Shown in pieces: positions 24,864 through 32,377 of a DNA stretch of 64,000 bases; position 1 is the stretch's first letter, and each line of letters begins with the position of its first letter. The translations under genes and the position numbers were made by a program. A model generated the notes under the pieces. It searched no databases and had not been told where the DNA came from. It saw only the letters and a program-made list of their open reading frames with translations. This stretch comes from Candidatus Rokuibacteriota bacterium (GTDB taxonomy: Bacteria; Methylomirabilota; Methylomirabilia; Rokubacteriales; CSP1-6), in contig QHSL01000063.1 of assembly GCA_003220435.1 (NCBI GenBank), positions 62,001-126,000 of the forward strand. The letters are read 5' to 3'.

Positions 24864-26063
24864 ATGAAGCCCTCAGCGATCCTCGACGACGCCCGCGCCA
24901 TCCTCGACGACACGATCCAGCTTCGCCGACGCATCCATCGGCACCCCGAGCTCGGCCTGGCGCTGCCGCGTACCCAGGCGACCGTGCTCGAGGCCCTCGC
25001 CGGCCTGCCGCTCGACGTCCGGACGGGCCAGCGCACGACGTCGGTGGTCGCGCGGCTGGCCGGCGCCCGGCCCGGGCCGACGATCCTGCTGCGCGCCGAC
25101 ATGGACGCGCTGCCGATGCCCGAGGAGACGGGCCTGCCGTTCGCGTCCGAGGTCGCCGGCGCCATGCACGCGTGCGGCCACGACGCCCACACGGCCATGC
25201 TGGTCGGCGCCGCGCGACTGCTCGCCGCACGCCGGGAGTCGCTGGCCGGCAACGTCGTGTTCATGTTCCAGCCGGGCGAGGAGGGCTACCACGGCGCCCG
25301 CGTCATGCTCGAGGAAGGGCTGCTCGAGGGGACTCCGCCGCCGACCGCGGCGTTCGCGCTGCACGTGACCCATCGGCTGACGGCCGGCGCCATCGCGGCG
25401 CGTCCGGGGCCGGCCATGGCCTCCGGCGACACGCTCCAGATCGTGGTGCGGGGCCGGGGCGGGCACGCCTCGGCGCCGCACGACTGCCTCGACCCGATCC
25501 CGATCGCGTGCGAGATCGTGCAGGCGTTCCAGACCCTGGTGACCCGGCAAGTCAGCGTCTTCGATCCAGCGGTGGTCACCGTCGCGAAGATCGAGGCCGG
25601 CACGACGCGCAACGTGATTCCGGACACCGCGAGCCTGCTCGGCACGATCCGCACCGTGTCGGAGGGGACCCGCGAGCGGGTGCTGGAGGGCGTGCGTCGC
25701 GTCGCCGAGGGCGTCGCGGCGGCCCACGGCGCCGAGGTGGCGGTCGAGCTGATCCGTGGCTATCCGGTCACCGTGAACGACGTCGACTTCGCGGGTTTCG
25801 TGCTGGACACCGCGCGCGAGCTGCTGGGGCCGGAGGCGGCGCACGCCACCAGCCATCCGATCATGGCGAGCGAGGACTTCTCGTACGTGCTCCAGCGCGT
25901 GCGCGGCGCGATCGCGAACCTGAGCACGCGTCCGGCGAACGGCCCGGCGTTCCCGAATCACTCGCCGCGGATGCTCCTGAACGAGTCGGCGCTGGCCGCC
26001 GGGATCGCGATGCACGTCGCCGTCGCGCTGCGCTACCTCGAGGGGGCGACCGGCGCGTCGTAG
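24864..26063 (+). CDS. M20 family amidohydrolase (hippurate hydrolase/aminoacylase type)
   Basis: 399 residues. The two-metal site is visible in order: RADMDALPMPEETGLPFAS, AMHACGHDAHTAMLVGAARLLA, QPGEEGYHGARVMLEEGLLEG, HVTH and the C-terminal HPIMASEDFSYVLQRVRGA. The dimerisation lid domain (residues about 185-295) is intact with GRGGHASAPHDCLDPI. The family removes acyl groups from amino acids or related amides. The gene appears to be transcribed alone from a leaderless promoter. Confidence 0.93.
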   Translation: MKPSAILDDARAILDDTIQLRRRIHRHPELGLALPRTQATVLEALAGLPLDVRTGQRTTSVVARLAGARPGPTILLRADMDALPMPEETGLPFASEVAGAMHACGHDAHTAMLVGAARLLAARRESLAGNVVFMFQPGEEGYHGARVMLEEGLLEGTPPPTAAFALHVTHRLTAGAIAARPGPAMASGDTLQIVVRGRGGHASAPHDCLDPIPIACEIVQAFQTLVTRQVSVFDPAVVTVAKIEAGTTRNVIPDTASLLGTIRTVSEGTRERVLEGVRRVAEGVAAAHGAEVAVELIRGYPVTVNDVDFAGFVLDTARELLGPEAAHATSHPIMASEDFSYVLQRVRGAIANLSTRPANGPAFPNHSPRMLLNESALAAGIAMHVAVALRYLEGATGAS

Positions 26064-26080
26064 CCCGGCTCGCCCGCGGC

Positions 26081-27103
26081 TTAGTCGGGCTCGTCGTCGC
26101 CGGGCGACGGGTCCTCCTTCTCCACGAACGCGCGCAGGGCGTCGGCCCTGGCCTTGAGATCCGCGAGGTCGACCGCGAAGTCGTCGAGCGACCGCCCGCG
26201 CCGCAGCACGAGCACCGGGGGCAGGATCCGATCGCGATCGGCGATGTGGCTCGGGCTACGGTTCTCGCTCCGGGCCTGCATCCACAGCATCGCCGCGAGG
26301 ATGACCGCCGGGATCGCGACGCTGATCGTCACCGCGATCGGCGTGCGCATGGGGCTCGCGTTCACCAGATGGCAGGATAGGGCCGCCGCCGCCGCGACGC
26401 CGACCAGCACGGGCCCGACCACGGACCACCCGAGGTGCCACCCGAGCGCCCCGTTGAGCACCTCGGCCACGAGGCCCACGACGGCGAGCGCGGCGTAGGC
26501 GACGAACACCGTCACCGCGTGGCGGATCCAGCGCGACTCGCCGAACGCGACGCGGCTCGCGAGTGCCCACAGCGCGATCCAGAGCCCCGCCAGGACCAGG
26601 ACCGTGAGCAGCATCGTGACGAGCGCGGTCGACAGCTCGCGCGGCTGCGTGGTGGCCGTCCACACCTCGAACGCGATCGCGGCCAGACTCACCACGAATC
26701 CCGCCGCCAGCATCTTGAGCTCGATGGCGCGCGCCTGCCGCGACGGCCCTCCGCGGTCGGCCTGCTCGGGCGCCAGGATCTCGCGCCCGGTGCGCACCCG
26801 CAGCCGCGTGCGCCCGATTCGGATCACGCCGTCGGGCACCGGCACCCGCTCCGCGCCGTGCAGGCGGAGGCCGCCGATCTCGACGCCGTTGACGCTGTCG
26901 AGGTCGCTGACGACGACGTTGCCGCCACCGTCGACGTCGATCCGCGCGTGGACCGCGGCGACGAACGGATCGTCGAGCACGACGTCGCACGTGGCGCTCC
27001 GGCCGACGGTGGCCTGCGCCTCGCCTCCCGGCGCCGCGATGCGATGACGGGCCCGCACCCGGTCGTGGCCGCCGAGGACCTCGACCACGATCACGGCTTC
27101 CAT
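26081..27103 (-). CDS. FHA-domain membrane protein
   Basis: 340 residues from MEAVIVVEVLGG at 27103; the longer ORF is a read-back. An FHA domain spans about residues 30-105 with the phosphothreonine-binding GRS...S/H pattern (VGRSATCDVVLDDPFVAAVHARIDVD, then SVNGVEIGG). Four or five transmembrane helices follow from about residue 135. The C-terminal tail is charged. The start lies 13 nt inside the protease gene, so translation is coupled. A role in sensing phosphorylated partners at the membrane together with the protease is plausible but inferred. Confidence 0.85.
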   Translation of the reverse strand: MEAVIVVEVLGGHDRVRARHRIAAPGGEAQATVGRSATCDVVLDDPFVAAVHARIDVDGGGNVVVSDLDSVNGVEIGGLRLHGAERVPVPDGVIRIGRTRLRVRTGREILAPEQADRGGPSRQARAIELKMLAAGFVVSLAAIAFEVWTATTQPRELSTALVTMLLTVLVLAGLWIALWALASRVAFGESRWIRHAVTVFVAYAALAVVGLVAEVLNGALGWHLGWSVVGPVLVGVAAAAALSCHLVNASPMRTPIAVTISVAIPAVILAAMLWMQARSENRSPSHIADRDRILPPVLVLRRGRSLDDFAVDLADLKARADALRAFVEKEDPSPGDDEPD

Positions 27104-28401
27104 CGAATCGATTCCAGGTATACGCGCGCGAAGGCCAGCGCCTGATCGGCAGCCACGCCGGTCAGGCTGAGGCTCGACACGAAGCCCTGCTTCGATGCGT
27201 TCTTGCTCACGACCAGCACGTTGAGGTCGTAGACGCCGTCGAGCTTGCGGTAGGCGCGCAGGCAGACCGTCGCGTTCGCCGCCAGGCCGTTCAGCTCGAC
27301 GTTCTGCTGCTGGCAGGCGAACGGCGCGAGCTGCCGCGGGGTCCCGAAGCTCGCGTGCGTGGTCTTCGCGTTCTGCATCCGGTACGCGAAGCGCCAGGCA
27401 TCGAGCGTCTGGGTGCTCATGACCTGGTGCTGGAAGCTGAGGCCGCCGGTTTGTAAATCTCGGCCCAGGTAGAGGGTCGACTTCGCGTCGCAGCTGACGC
27501 GCTCGATGTGGACGGGCTGGTCCGGCGCCGGATCGCCGCCCGCGTGGCACTCGACGAACGGAGCGGGTTTTGCCGGCAGCTCGTAGCCGTGGTGGTTCTG
27601 GGTCGGCAGCCGGGGTCCGAGCGCGGCCAGGAGGGCCTGGGAGTGCGTCCGCAGCTGGCTCGCGATCTCGCTCCGCGCCCGCCCGGGGTCGAGCGAGGAC
27701 TTCTCCAAGCGCGCCAGAAGTGCGATCGCGCGCTCGGCGGGCACCAGGAACGCGACCAGCTGTGAGGCACGATACCCGGCGACGTTGATTCCAATGACGC
27801 CGCCCGAGGCGTCGAGCCCGGGTCCGCCGGACATCCCGGGGTTGAGCGCGCCCGAGTAGTGGACGCGCGGCTCGAACGAATCCTCCACGCGACCATTGCT
27901 CACGCCCTCGGTGATCGTGAGGCCGACGTCGAGCGGGAACCCCACCGAGTACGCGCGCTCACCCTTGATCGCCACCTCGGGGCGTAACGTGAGCGGGCTC
28001 GGCTGGACCCCCTGGGCCTCGACAAGGGCCAGGTCGTGACGGATGTCGATCGCGCGCACGATCACGCGACCGGTCGCGCCCGTGGGCGTGCGGTACTCGA
28101 GCCGATATTTCTCCGGGTACAGGACCGCGTCGCTCACCACGTGCCAGTTGGTGATGAACACGCCGCCGCGCGCGACCGCGAATCCACTGCCGTGGAACGC
28201 CTCGGCGGTGTTGGTGCCGAAGAATCCCTTGATCTGGATCATCGCCGGGCGCGCGCGATCGAGGATCCCGCGGGCCGCCGTCGACGCCGCGGCCGCCGGT
28301 GGCACGGTCCCGTGCGGCGCGCCGCTGTCGTCGCGGGCGGCATCCGCCGAGGCGGCACACGCCACGCCCAGCACCAGGATCGCGACGAGCCGCCGGATCA
28401 T
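27091..28401 (-). CDS. secreted trypsin-like (S1C/DegP-type) serine protease
   Basis: 436 residues. A signal peptide (MIRRLVAILVLGVACAASADA) leads to a catalytic triad in family order: H87 in FITNWHVVSDA, D123 in DIRHDLALVEAQG and S191 in LNPGMSGGPGLDASGGVIGIN. No PDZ domain is seen; the C-terminal 200 residues are of unknown type. The ATG overlaps the stop of the MFS gene upstream and the stop overlaps the FHA gene, so MFS, protease and FHA protein form one translationally coupled operon. The protease would act in the periplasm. Confidence 0.9.
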   Translation of the reverse strand: MIRRLVAILVLGVACAASADAARDDSGAPHGTVPPAAAASTAARGILDRARPAMIQIKGFFGTNTAEAFHGSGFAVARGGVFITNWHVVSDAVLYPEKYRLEYRTPTGATGRVIVRAIDIRHDLALVEAQGVQPSPLTLRPEVAIKGERAYSVGFPLDVGLTITEGVSNGRVEDSFEPRVHYSGALNPGMSGGPGLDASGGVIGINVAGYRASQLVAFLVPAERAIALLARLEKSSLDPGRARSEIASQLRTHSQALLAALGPRLPTQNHHGYELPAKPAPFVECHAGGDPAPDQPVHIERVSCDAKSTLYLGRDLQTGGLSFQHQVMSTQTLDAWRFAYRMQNAKTTHASFGTPRQLAPFACQQQNVELNGLAANATVCLRAYRKLDGVYDLNVLVVSKNASKQGFVSSLSLTGVAADQALAFARVYLESIRWKP

Positions 28402-29561
28402 GGCGCCGCGCCGCCATCCGCGAGACGGAAGCGCCGCAGCTCGGGGAAGCGGTACATCCAGAGCCCCGCCACCGCGATCGTGCCCACGCCGCCGATGAGC
28501 ACCGACGGCACCGCGCCGAACAGCGCCGCCAGCAGCCCGGACTCGAACTCACCGAGCTGGTTCGAGGTGCCGGTGAACAGCGAGTGGACGGCGCTCACCC
28601 GGCCGCGCATCGCGTCCGGCGTGCGGAGCTGGACCAGCGAGTGGCGGATGACGACGCTGAGCAGATCCGACGCGCCCAGCACCGCGAGCGTCGCCATCGA
28701 CAGCGCGAAGCTCGTGGAGACGCCGAACACGATCGTGGCGACGCCGAACACCAGCACGCCCCCGAACAGGATCGGGCCGGCGTCGTGCTCGACCGGCCGG
28801 CGCGCCAGCAGGAGCGACATCCCGAGTGCGCCGCACGCCGGCGCGGCGCGCAGGAGCCCGAGTCCCAGCGGGCCGCTGCCGAGGATGTCACGTGCGAAGA
28901 TCGGCAGCAGGGCGGTGGCGCCGCCCAGAAGGACCGCGACGAGGTCGAGCGACAGCACGCCGAGCAGCACGCGCCGGCGGACAATGAACTCGATCCCCGA
29001 GAACAGCGACGCCGTGGTGACCTCCTCGCGCAGCCGCGCGGTCCGCGCGCCGCGGACGCACGCGACGAGCGCCCCCGCGACGACGTAGAGCCCGGCGACG
29101 ATCGCGTAGAGCGTGGTCGGGCCGAAGGCGTACAGGACGCCGCCGAGCGCCGGACCGACGATGCGGGCGGTCTGGCCCGCGGCGGTCACGCCGGTGATGG
29201 CGCGCGAGAGCATCGCGCTCGGCACAAGCCGCGGCACTAGCGCCGCCCGCGCCGGATTCTCGAACGCGCGTGCAGCGCCGAGCGCGGCCATCGTGGCGAG
29301 GATACCGTCGCGATGGAGCCACCCGCCGAGCGTGCCGAAGGCGAGCACCGCGACGGCGCCGGCCTCGGCGAGGTGACAGATCGCCACCACGAAGCGCCGA
29401 TCGTAGCGATCCGCGACCTGGCCGACGGCGAGCGTGAGGACGATCGTGGGAGCGAACTGAACGAGACCGACGAGGCCGAGATCGAGCGCGCTGCCGGTGA
29501 GGGCGTAGAGCTGCCACCCCACCGCCACCGTCTGCATGTGTACCGCCAGCGTCGACAGCAC
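28398..29561 (-). CDS. MFS transporter (EntS-like), N-terminus uncertain
   Basis: The track gives 387 residues from a GTG at 29561. The homologous frame is open further upstream, with APLALFLGSRVLSTLAVHMQTVAVGWQLYALTGS forming the expected first helix, back to a TGA at 29622-29624, but this extra part has no ATG, GTG or TTG and no ribosome site. So either a rare start is used or the true 5' end was lost where the repeat cluster (29640-29829) begins. The loop ADRYDRRFVVAICH and about 12 helices are MFS-like. Coupled to the protease by ATGA. Confidence 0.8.
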   Translation of the reverse strand: MLSTLAVHMQTVAVGWQLYALTGSALDLGLVGLVQFAPTIVLTLAVGQVADRYDRRFVVAICHLAEAGAVAVLAFGTLGGWLHRDGILATMAALGAARAFENPARAALVPRLVPSAMLSRAITGVTAAGQTARIVGPALGGVLYAFGPTTLYAIVAGLYVVAGALVACVRGARTARLREEVTTASLFSGIEFIVRRRVLLGVLSLDLVAVLLGGATALLPIFARDILGSGPLGLGLLRAAPACGALGMSLLLARRPVEHDAGPILFGGVLVFGVATIVFGVSTSFALSMATLAVLGASDLLSVVIRHSLVQLRTPDAMRGRVSAVHSLFTGTSNQLGEFESGLLAALFGAVPSVLIGGVGTIAVAGLWMYRFPELRRFRLADGGAAP

Positions 29562-29680
29562 CCTCGAGCCCAGGAACAGCGCGAGCGGCGCCTGGCGCAG
29601 CAGCGACGGGGTGCCGATCCGTCAGCCCGTGAAGACCGCGAAAGGCCCGGGTTGTGCGGGCGCCATGTGTTGGGGGGTTC

Positions 29681-29703
29681 GGGGGGCCATGTCGGGGCCC
29701 CCC
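29681..29703. repeat. GC palindrome, tandem copy 1
   Basis: GGGGGGCCATGTCGGGGCCCCCC: 8-bp arms around ATGTCGG. Identical to 29717-29739, and near-identical to 29809-29829 and 5895-5917. Confidence 0.85.
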
Positions 29704-29716
29704 GAGTCGGAGATCC

Positions 29717-29739
29717 GGGGGGCCATGTCGGGGCCCCCC
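29717..29739. repeat. GC palindrome, tandem copy 2
   Basis: Second identical copy of GGGGGGCCATGTCGGGGCCCCCC, 13 bp after the first. The spacing to the third copy is larger (69 bp) and is filled by the AGCGCCCCGG hairpin. Confidence 0.85.
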
Positions 29740-29759
29740 GTCAGCGAATCACGGAATAT

Positions 29760-29829
29760 CGAGGAGCGCCCCGGTTCACCCGGGGCGCTTCCGAGCGATG
29801 GGGGGTGTGGGGGCCATGTCGGGGCCCCC
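29760..29829 (-). repeat. double-hairpin 3' element, copy B
   Basis: On the minus strand it begins three bases after the stop of the amidohydrolase: GGGGGCC palindrome (29809-29829) then the perfect stem AGCGCCCCGG / CCGGGGCGCT (29765-29774 with 29780-29789, loop TTCAC). It aligns over its whole length with copy A at 5846-5917. The small ORFs predicted here (29622-29848, encoding GGHVGAP-like strings) are translations of the repeat and are not genes. Confidence 0.85.
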
Positions 29830-29832
29830 ACG

Positions 29833-30972
29833 TCAAATTAACCCGTAAAATTTCCCCGCGTTCTCACAGGTGATCTTGCGGATGGCGTCAGCCGGCAGGT
29901 GGCCGAACTGCTCTTCGATGTATTTCGACGACTCCGGCCACACGCCGTCGGTGTGCGGGTAGTCGGACGCCCACATGATCGTCTCCACTCCCATCTCGTG
30001 GATCATCTGGGTGCCGATCCGATCGAACTGGAACGTCGCCTTGCACTGGCGCCGCCAGTAGTCGCTCGGCTTCATCGTGAGGCCGAGATCGCGGAAGCGG
30101 TCCTCCCACTCGAAGTCCATGCGATCGAGCGCGTACGGGATCCAGCCGATGCCGCTCTCGCCGAAGGAGATCCGGAGGTTCGGGTACCGCTCCAGCACCG
30201 CGGCGCCGATGATCGCGGCCAGGATGTTGACGAGATTCATCTGGAACGCCGACACGCCGGTGAACAGCGCGGCTCGGCGGGTGCGCCCGGTGGCCTTGTC
30301 GCGCGCGCCGGGCGGCGTGCTCGGGAACGTGTGGAAGTGTAGCGGCAGGTTCACCTCGTTGACGGCCTGCCAGAGCGGCTCCCACACGGGGTGCCACATG
30401 GGCTCCATGTCCCACGAGCACGACAGCTCCAGCCCGCGCAGGCCCATCTTCGCCACACGCCGAACCTCTTGCACCGCGGCGTCGATGTCCCCGTAGGGCA
30501 GGCAGGCCAGGCCGATCTGGCGGTCGGGATAGTGACGGCAGAAGTCCTTGAGCCAGTCGTTGTAGATGCGGAACATCTCCTTCGCGGCCTCGTTGTCGTT
30601 CAGACGGGTGGCCGCGCCGAGGATGCCGAAGATGACCTCGGCCTGCACGCCGTCCATCTCCATGTCCTTGATCCGGAGGTGCGGATCGGTCGGCCGCCGG
30701 ATGCCCTTCTTGCCGTCCTCATACAGCCCGACCGCGGCCATCTTGTCGACACGATAGTTCTGGCCGGGGACCAGCTTCTGGCCGCCCGGGCCCACGCCCC
30801 CGACCAGGCCGAACGACGTGCCGTTCTTGCAGGTCCAGTGGGGACCGTCCGGGCCGTCGACGACGTACGGCATCCGGTCGCGCAACGCCGCCGAGGCGTT
30901 GGCAGTGAACAGGTCGTTGGGGATCCACGGCATGTCGATGTGGCAGTCGGCGGAGATCCGGGAATATTGCAT
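29833..30972 (-). CDS. amidohydrolase family protein (amidohydro_2)
   Basis: 379 residues from MQYSRISADCHIDMPWIPNDLF, with GAGAGGAGAG upstream; the 406-residue ORF start is rejected. Metal-binding motifs: DCHIDMPW (variant H-x-D), HFHTFPSTPPG, GESGIGWIPYALDRMDFEW and MWASDYPHTDGVWPES, which together follow the family's barrel order. The N-terminal DCHID replaces the usual H-x-H, as in the decarboxylase-like members of this family. The remnant at 2608-2939 and the paralogue at 62662-63807 are relatives. Substrate unknown; such genes abound in this genome type. Confidence 0.9.
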   Translation of the reverse strand: MQYSRISADCHIDMPWIPNDLFTANASAALRDRMPYVVDGPDGPHWTCKNGTSFGLVGGVGPGGQKLVPGQNYRVDKMAAVGLYEDGKKGIRRPTDPHLRIKDMEMDGVQAEVIFGILGAATRLNDNEAAKEMFRIYNDWLKDFCRHYPDRQIGLACLPYGDIDAAVQEVRRVAKMGLRGLELSCSWDMEPMWHPVWEPLWQAVNEVNLPLHFHTFPSTPPGARDKATGRTRRAALFTGVSAFQMNLVNILAAIIGAAVLERYPNLRISFGESGIGWIPYALDRMDFEWEDRFRDLGLTMKPSDYWRRQCKATFQFDRIGTQMIHEMGVETIMWASDYPHTDGVWPESSKYIEEQFGHLPADAIRKITCENAGKFYGLI

Positions 30973-31111
30973 CGCACTCTCCTCTCGAGGTTGCTCCGAT
31001 GCTAAACCCGCGGCGCGCACGTCGGCAAGCTCCTTGACTCGGCGCCGGAGCATGCGATGGCAAGCTCCGACGCGCCCGAGGGCACCGTCGCGACGAGCGC
31101 CCGCGCGGAGT

Positions 31112-31537
31112 TCAGCTGAGGTCGGGCGCGAGCCGGTAGAGCGGCATCCGGGCCTTGATCTGCTCGTCCCAGCCGCGGGCCCGCACGTCGATCATCAGCC
31201 CGTCGGGGCCCTTGTACTTCCGGTTGACCTTGCTGGTCCCCTGGCACTCGGTGGCGCTGGCCGACTCGAGCGTGGCGCACGCCTGCTCGAGGTCGTCCAC
31301 GTAGAAGCCGATGTGGTGGACGCCCTTGGTGGACGTGCCCTCGCCCAGGTTGGGCGTGTCGTCGCCGCCGTACTTGAGAATGGCGAAATAGATATACCCG
31401 TCGCTCAGCCAGACGCCCTCGGCGCCGGTGTCGGCAGGCGTGCGACGCAGCTCGGTCAGGCCGAAGACGCTCTTGTAGAACTCGGCGGTCTTCGCCGGAT
31501 CATCAGTGGACAGCGCGATGTGTTTGATCCTTGCCAT
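31112..31537 (-). CDS. single-domain VOC protein (glyoxalase-like)
   Basis: 141 residues. MARIKHIALSTDDPAKTAEFYKSVFGLTELRR and KGVHHIGFYVDDLEQACATLES give the paired beta-alpha-beta modules with histidines H7 and H71-72 at the strand starts, consistent with a metal site of methylmalonyl-CoA epimerase or glyoxalase type. It is last of a three-gene minus-strand unit with the DUF1330 and carboxymuconolactone-decarboxylase-like genes (gaps of 22 and 12 bp). Confidence 0.88.
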   Translation of the reverse strand: MARIKHIALSTDDPAKTAEFYKSVFGLTELRRTPADTGAEGVWLSDGYIYFAILKYGGDDTPNLGEGTSTKGVHHIGFYVDDLEQACATLESASATECQGTSKVNRKYKGPDGLMIDVRARGWDEQIKARMPLYRLAPDLS

Positions 31538-31559
31538 GGCTCAGTCCTCCTCAGTCTGT

Positions 31560-31853
31560 TCAGGCGACTCCTTCCACGATGCGGATGTCGCGCTCGGCGC
31601 CGTTTCCCAGCTCCTTGAGCGCCGCCTGGTAACCGGGGCTGTCGTGCGCCGCGGTCGCCTGGGCGAGGCCGTCGAATTCGATCACGACCACGCGCTGGTT
31701 GAGACCCATCTCGTAGGTCTTCGCGGGCGTGCCGCGAACGAGGAAGCGTCCGCCCGCGGCCTGGATGGCGGGCGCTGCCAGCTTCGCGTAGGCCGCCAGC
31801 GCGTCGGGGTTCTTGATGGAGCGGTAGCTCGCGATCCAGTACGCCTTGGCCAT
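31560..31853 (-). CDS. DUF1330 protein
   Basis: 97 residues. MAKAYWIASYRSIKNPDALAAYAKLAAPAIQAAGGRFLVRG and VVVIEFDGLAQATAAHDSPGYQAAL are the two signature blocks of DUF1330, a dimeric ferredoxin-like alpha+beta barrel fold of unknown function common beside oxidoreductases and decarboxylases. A GAGGG ribosome site precedes the start. Middle gene of the unit. Confidence 0.9.
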   Translation of the reverse strand: MAKAYWIASYRSIKNPDALAAYAKLAAPAIQAAGGRFLVRGTPAKTYEMGLNQRVVVIEFDGLAQATAAHDSPGYQAALKELGNGAERDIRIVEGVA

Positions 31854-31865
31854 GGCACCCTCCCT

Positions 31866-32228
31866 CTACGCCCTCTTGAAGGCTCCGTCGCGGTCGAGCT
31901 GCATCAGCGCCTGGACTCCCGTGCTGAACGTCGGGCCACCCCCCGGCACCGCCGCGGACTCGATCGCCTCGAGGAGCTCGCGCTTGGTCGCGCCGTGCTG
32001 GACGGCGCGGCGCATGTGGGTGACCACACCGTCCTCCCGGCCGCGATAGGCCAGGATCCCGATGATGACCATTTCCCGATGCTTGATCGAGAGCTCCTTG
32101 TCCTCGCCGACCGACAGGGCGCTCAGTGGGCCGCGCGCCTTGACGTACTCGGGATCTTCTTTCGCGACCCAGTCCCAGAATGGATAGCCGTAGGGGCTGG
32201 CGGTCTGGCCGTCGACCTTCTCGCTCAT
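31866..32228 (-). CDS. carboxymuconolactone decarboxylase family protein
   Basis: 120 residues. The alpha-helical AhpD/CMD pattern is clear: REMVIIGILAYRGREDGVVTHMRRAVQHGATKRELLEAIESAAVPGGGPTFSTGVQAL, where EMVIIGILA leads to the H-x-x-x-A-x-x-x-G-A motif. The paired redox cysteines of AhpD are absent, so this is the decarboxylase-like branch rather than a peroxidase. Its ribosome site lies in the arm of a hairpin (32237-32262). Confidence 0.88.
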   Translation of the reverse strand: MSEKVDGQTASPYGYPFWDWVAKEDPEYVKARGPLSALSVGEDKELSIKHREMVIIGILAYRGREDGVVTHMRRAVQHGATKRELLEAIESAAVPGGGPTFSTGVQALMQLDRDGAFKRA

Positions 32229-32236
32229 CCTGCCCT

Positions 32237-32262
32237 CCTGGCGCGTCGTGAGACGCCCCAGG
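32237..32262 (-). promoter_or_regulatory. hairpin overlapping the ribosome site of the CMD-family gene
   Basis: CCTGGCGCGTC and GACGCCCCAGG pair with one mismatch around a GTGA (GNRA-type) loop. On the minus strand, the arm includes part of the AGGAGG used by the gene starting at 32228, so folding would hide it. Confidence 0.4.
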
Positions 32263-32377
32263 AAGGTATCACATCGGAGGGGTGTTCAGCGCTCGGGGGC
32301 CTCGTCGTCCGCGTGGAGCGCCGCGTCGACCCGGCCGACGTTGCGGGAGCGAGGATTCCTGCATAACCTGGAGCTCG

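Noticed and set aside
29681-29829. Possible CRISPR array from three regularly similar GC palindromes
   Set aside because: Only three units, uneven spacing (36 and 92 bp) and no spacer-like unique segments of constant length; no cas genes.
29622-29848. Small ORFs encoding GGHVGAP- or GPDMAPR-like peptides on both strands
   Set aside because: They are translations of the GGGGGGCCATGTCGGGGCCCCCC repeat in different frames, not proteins.
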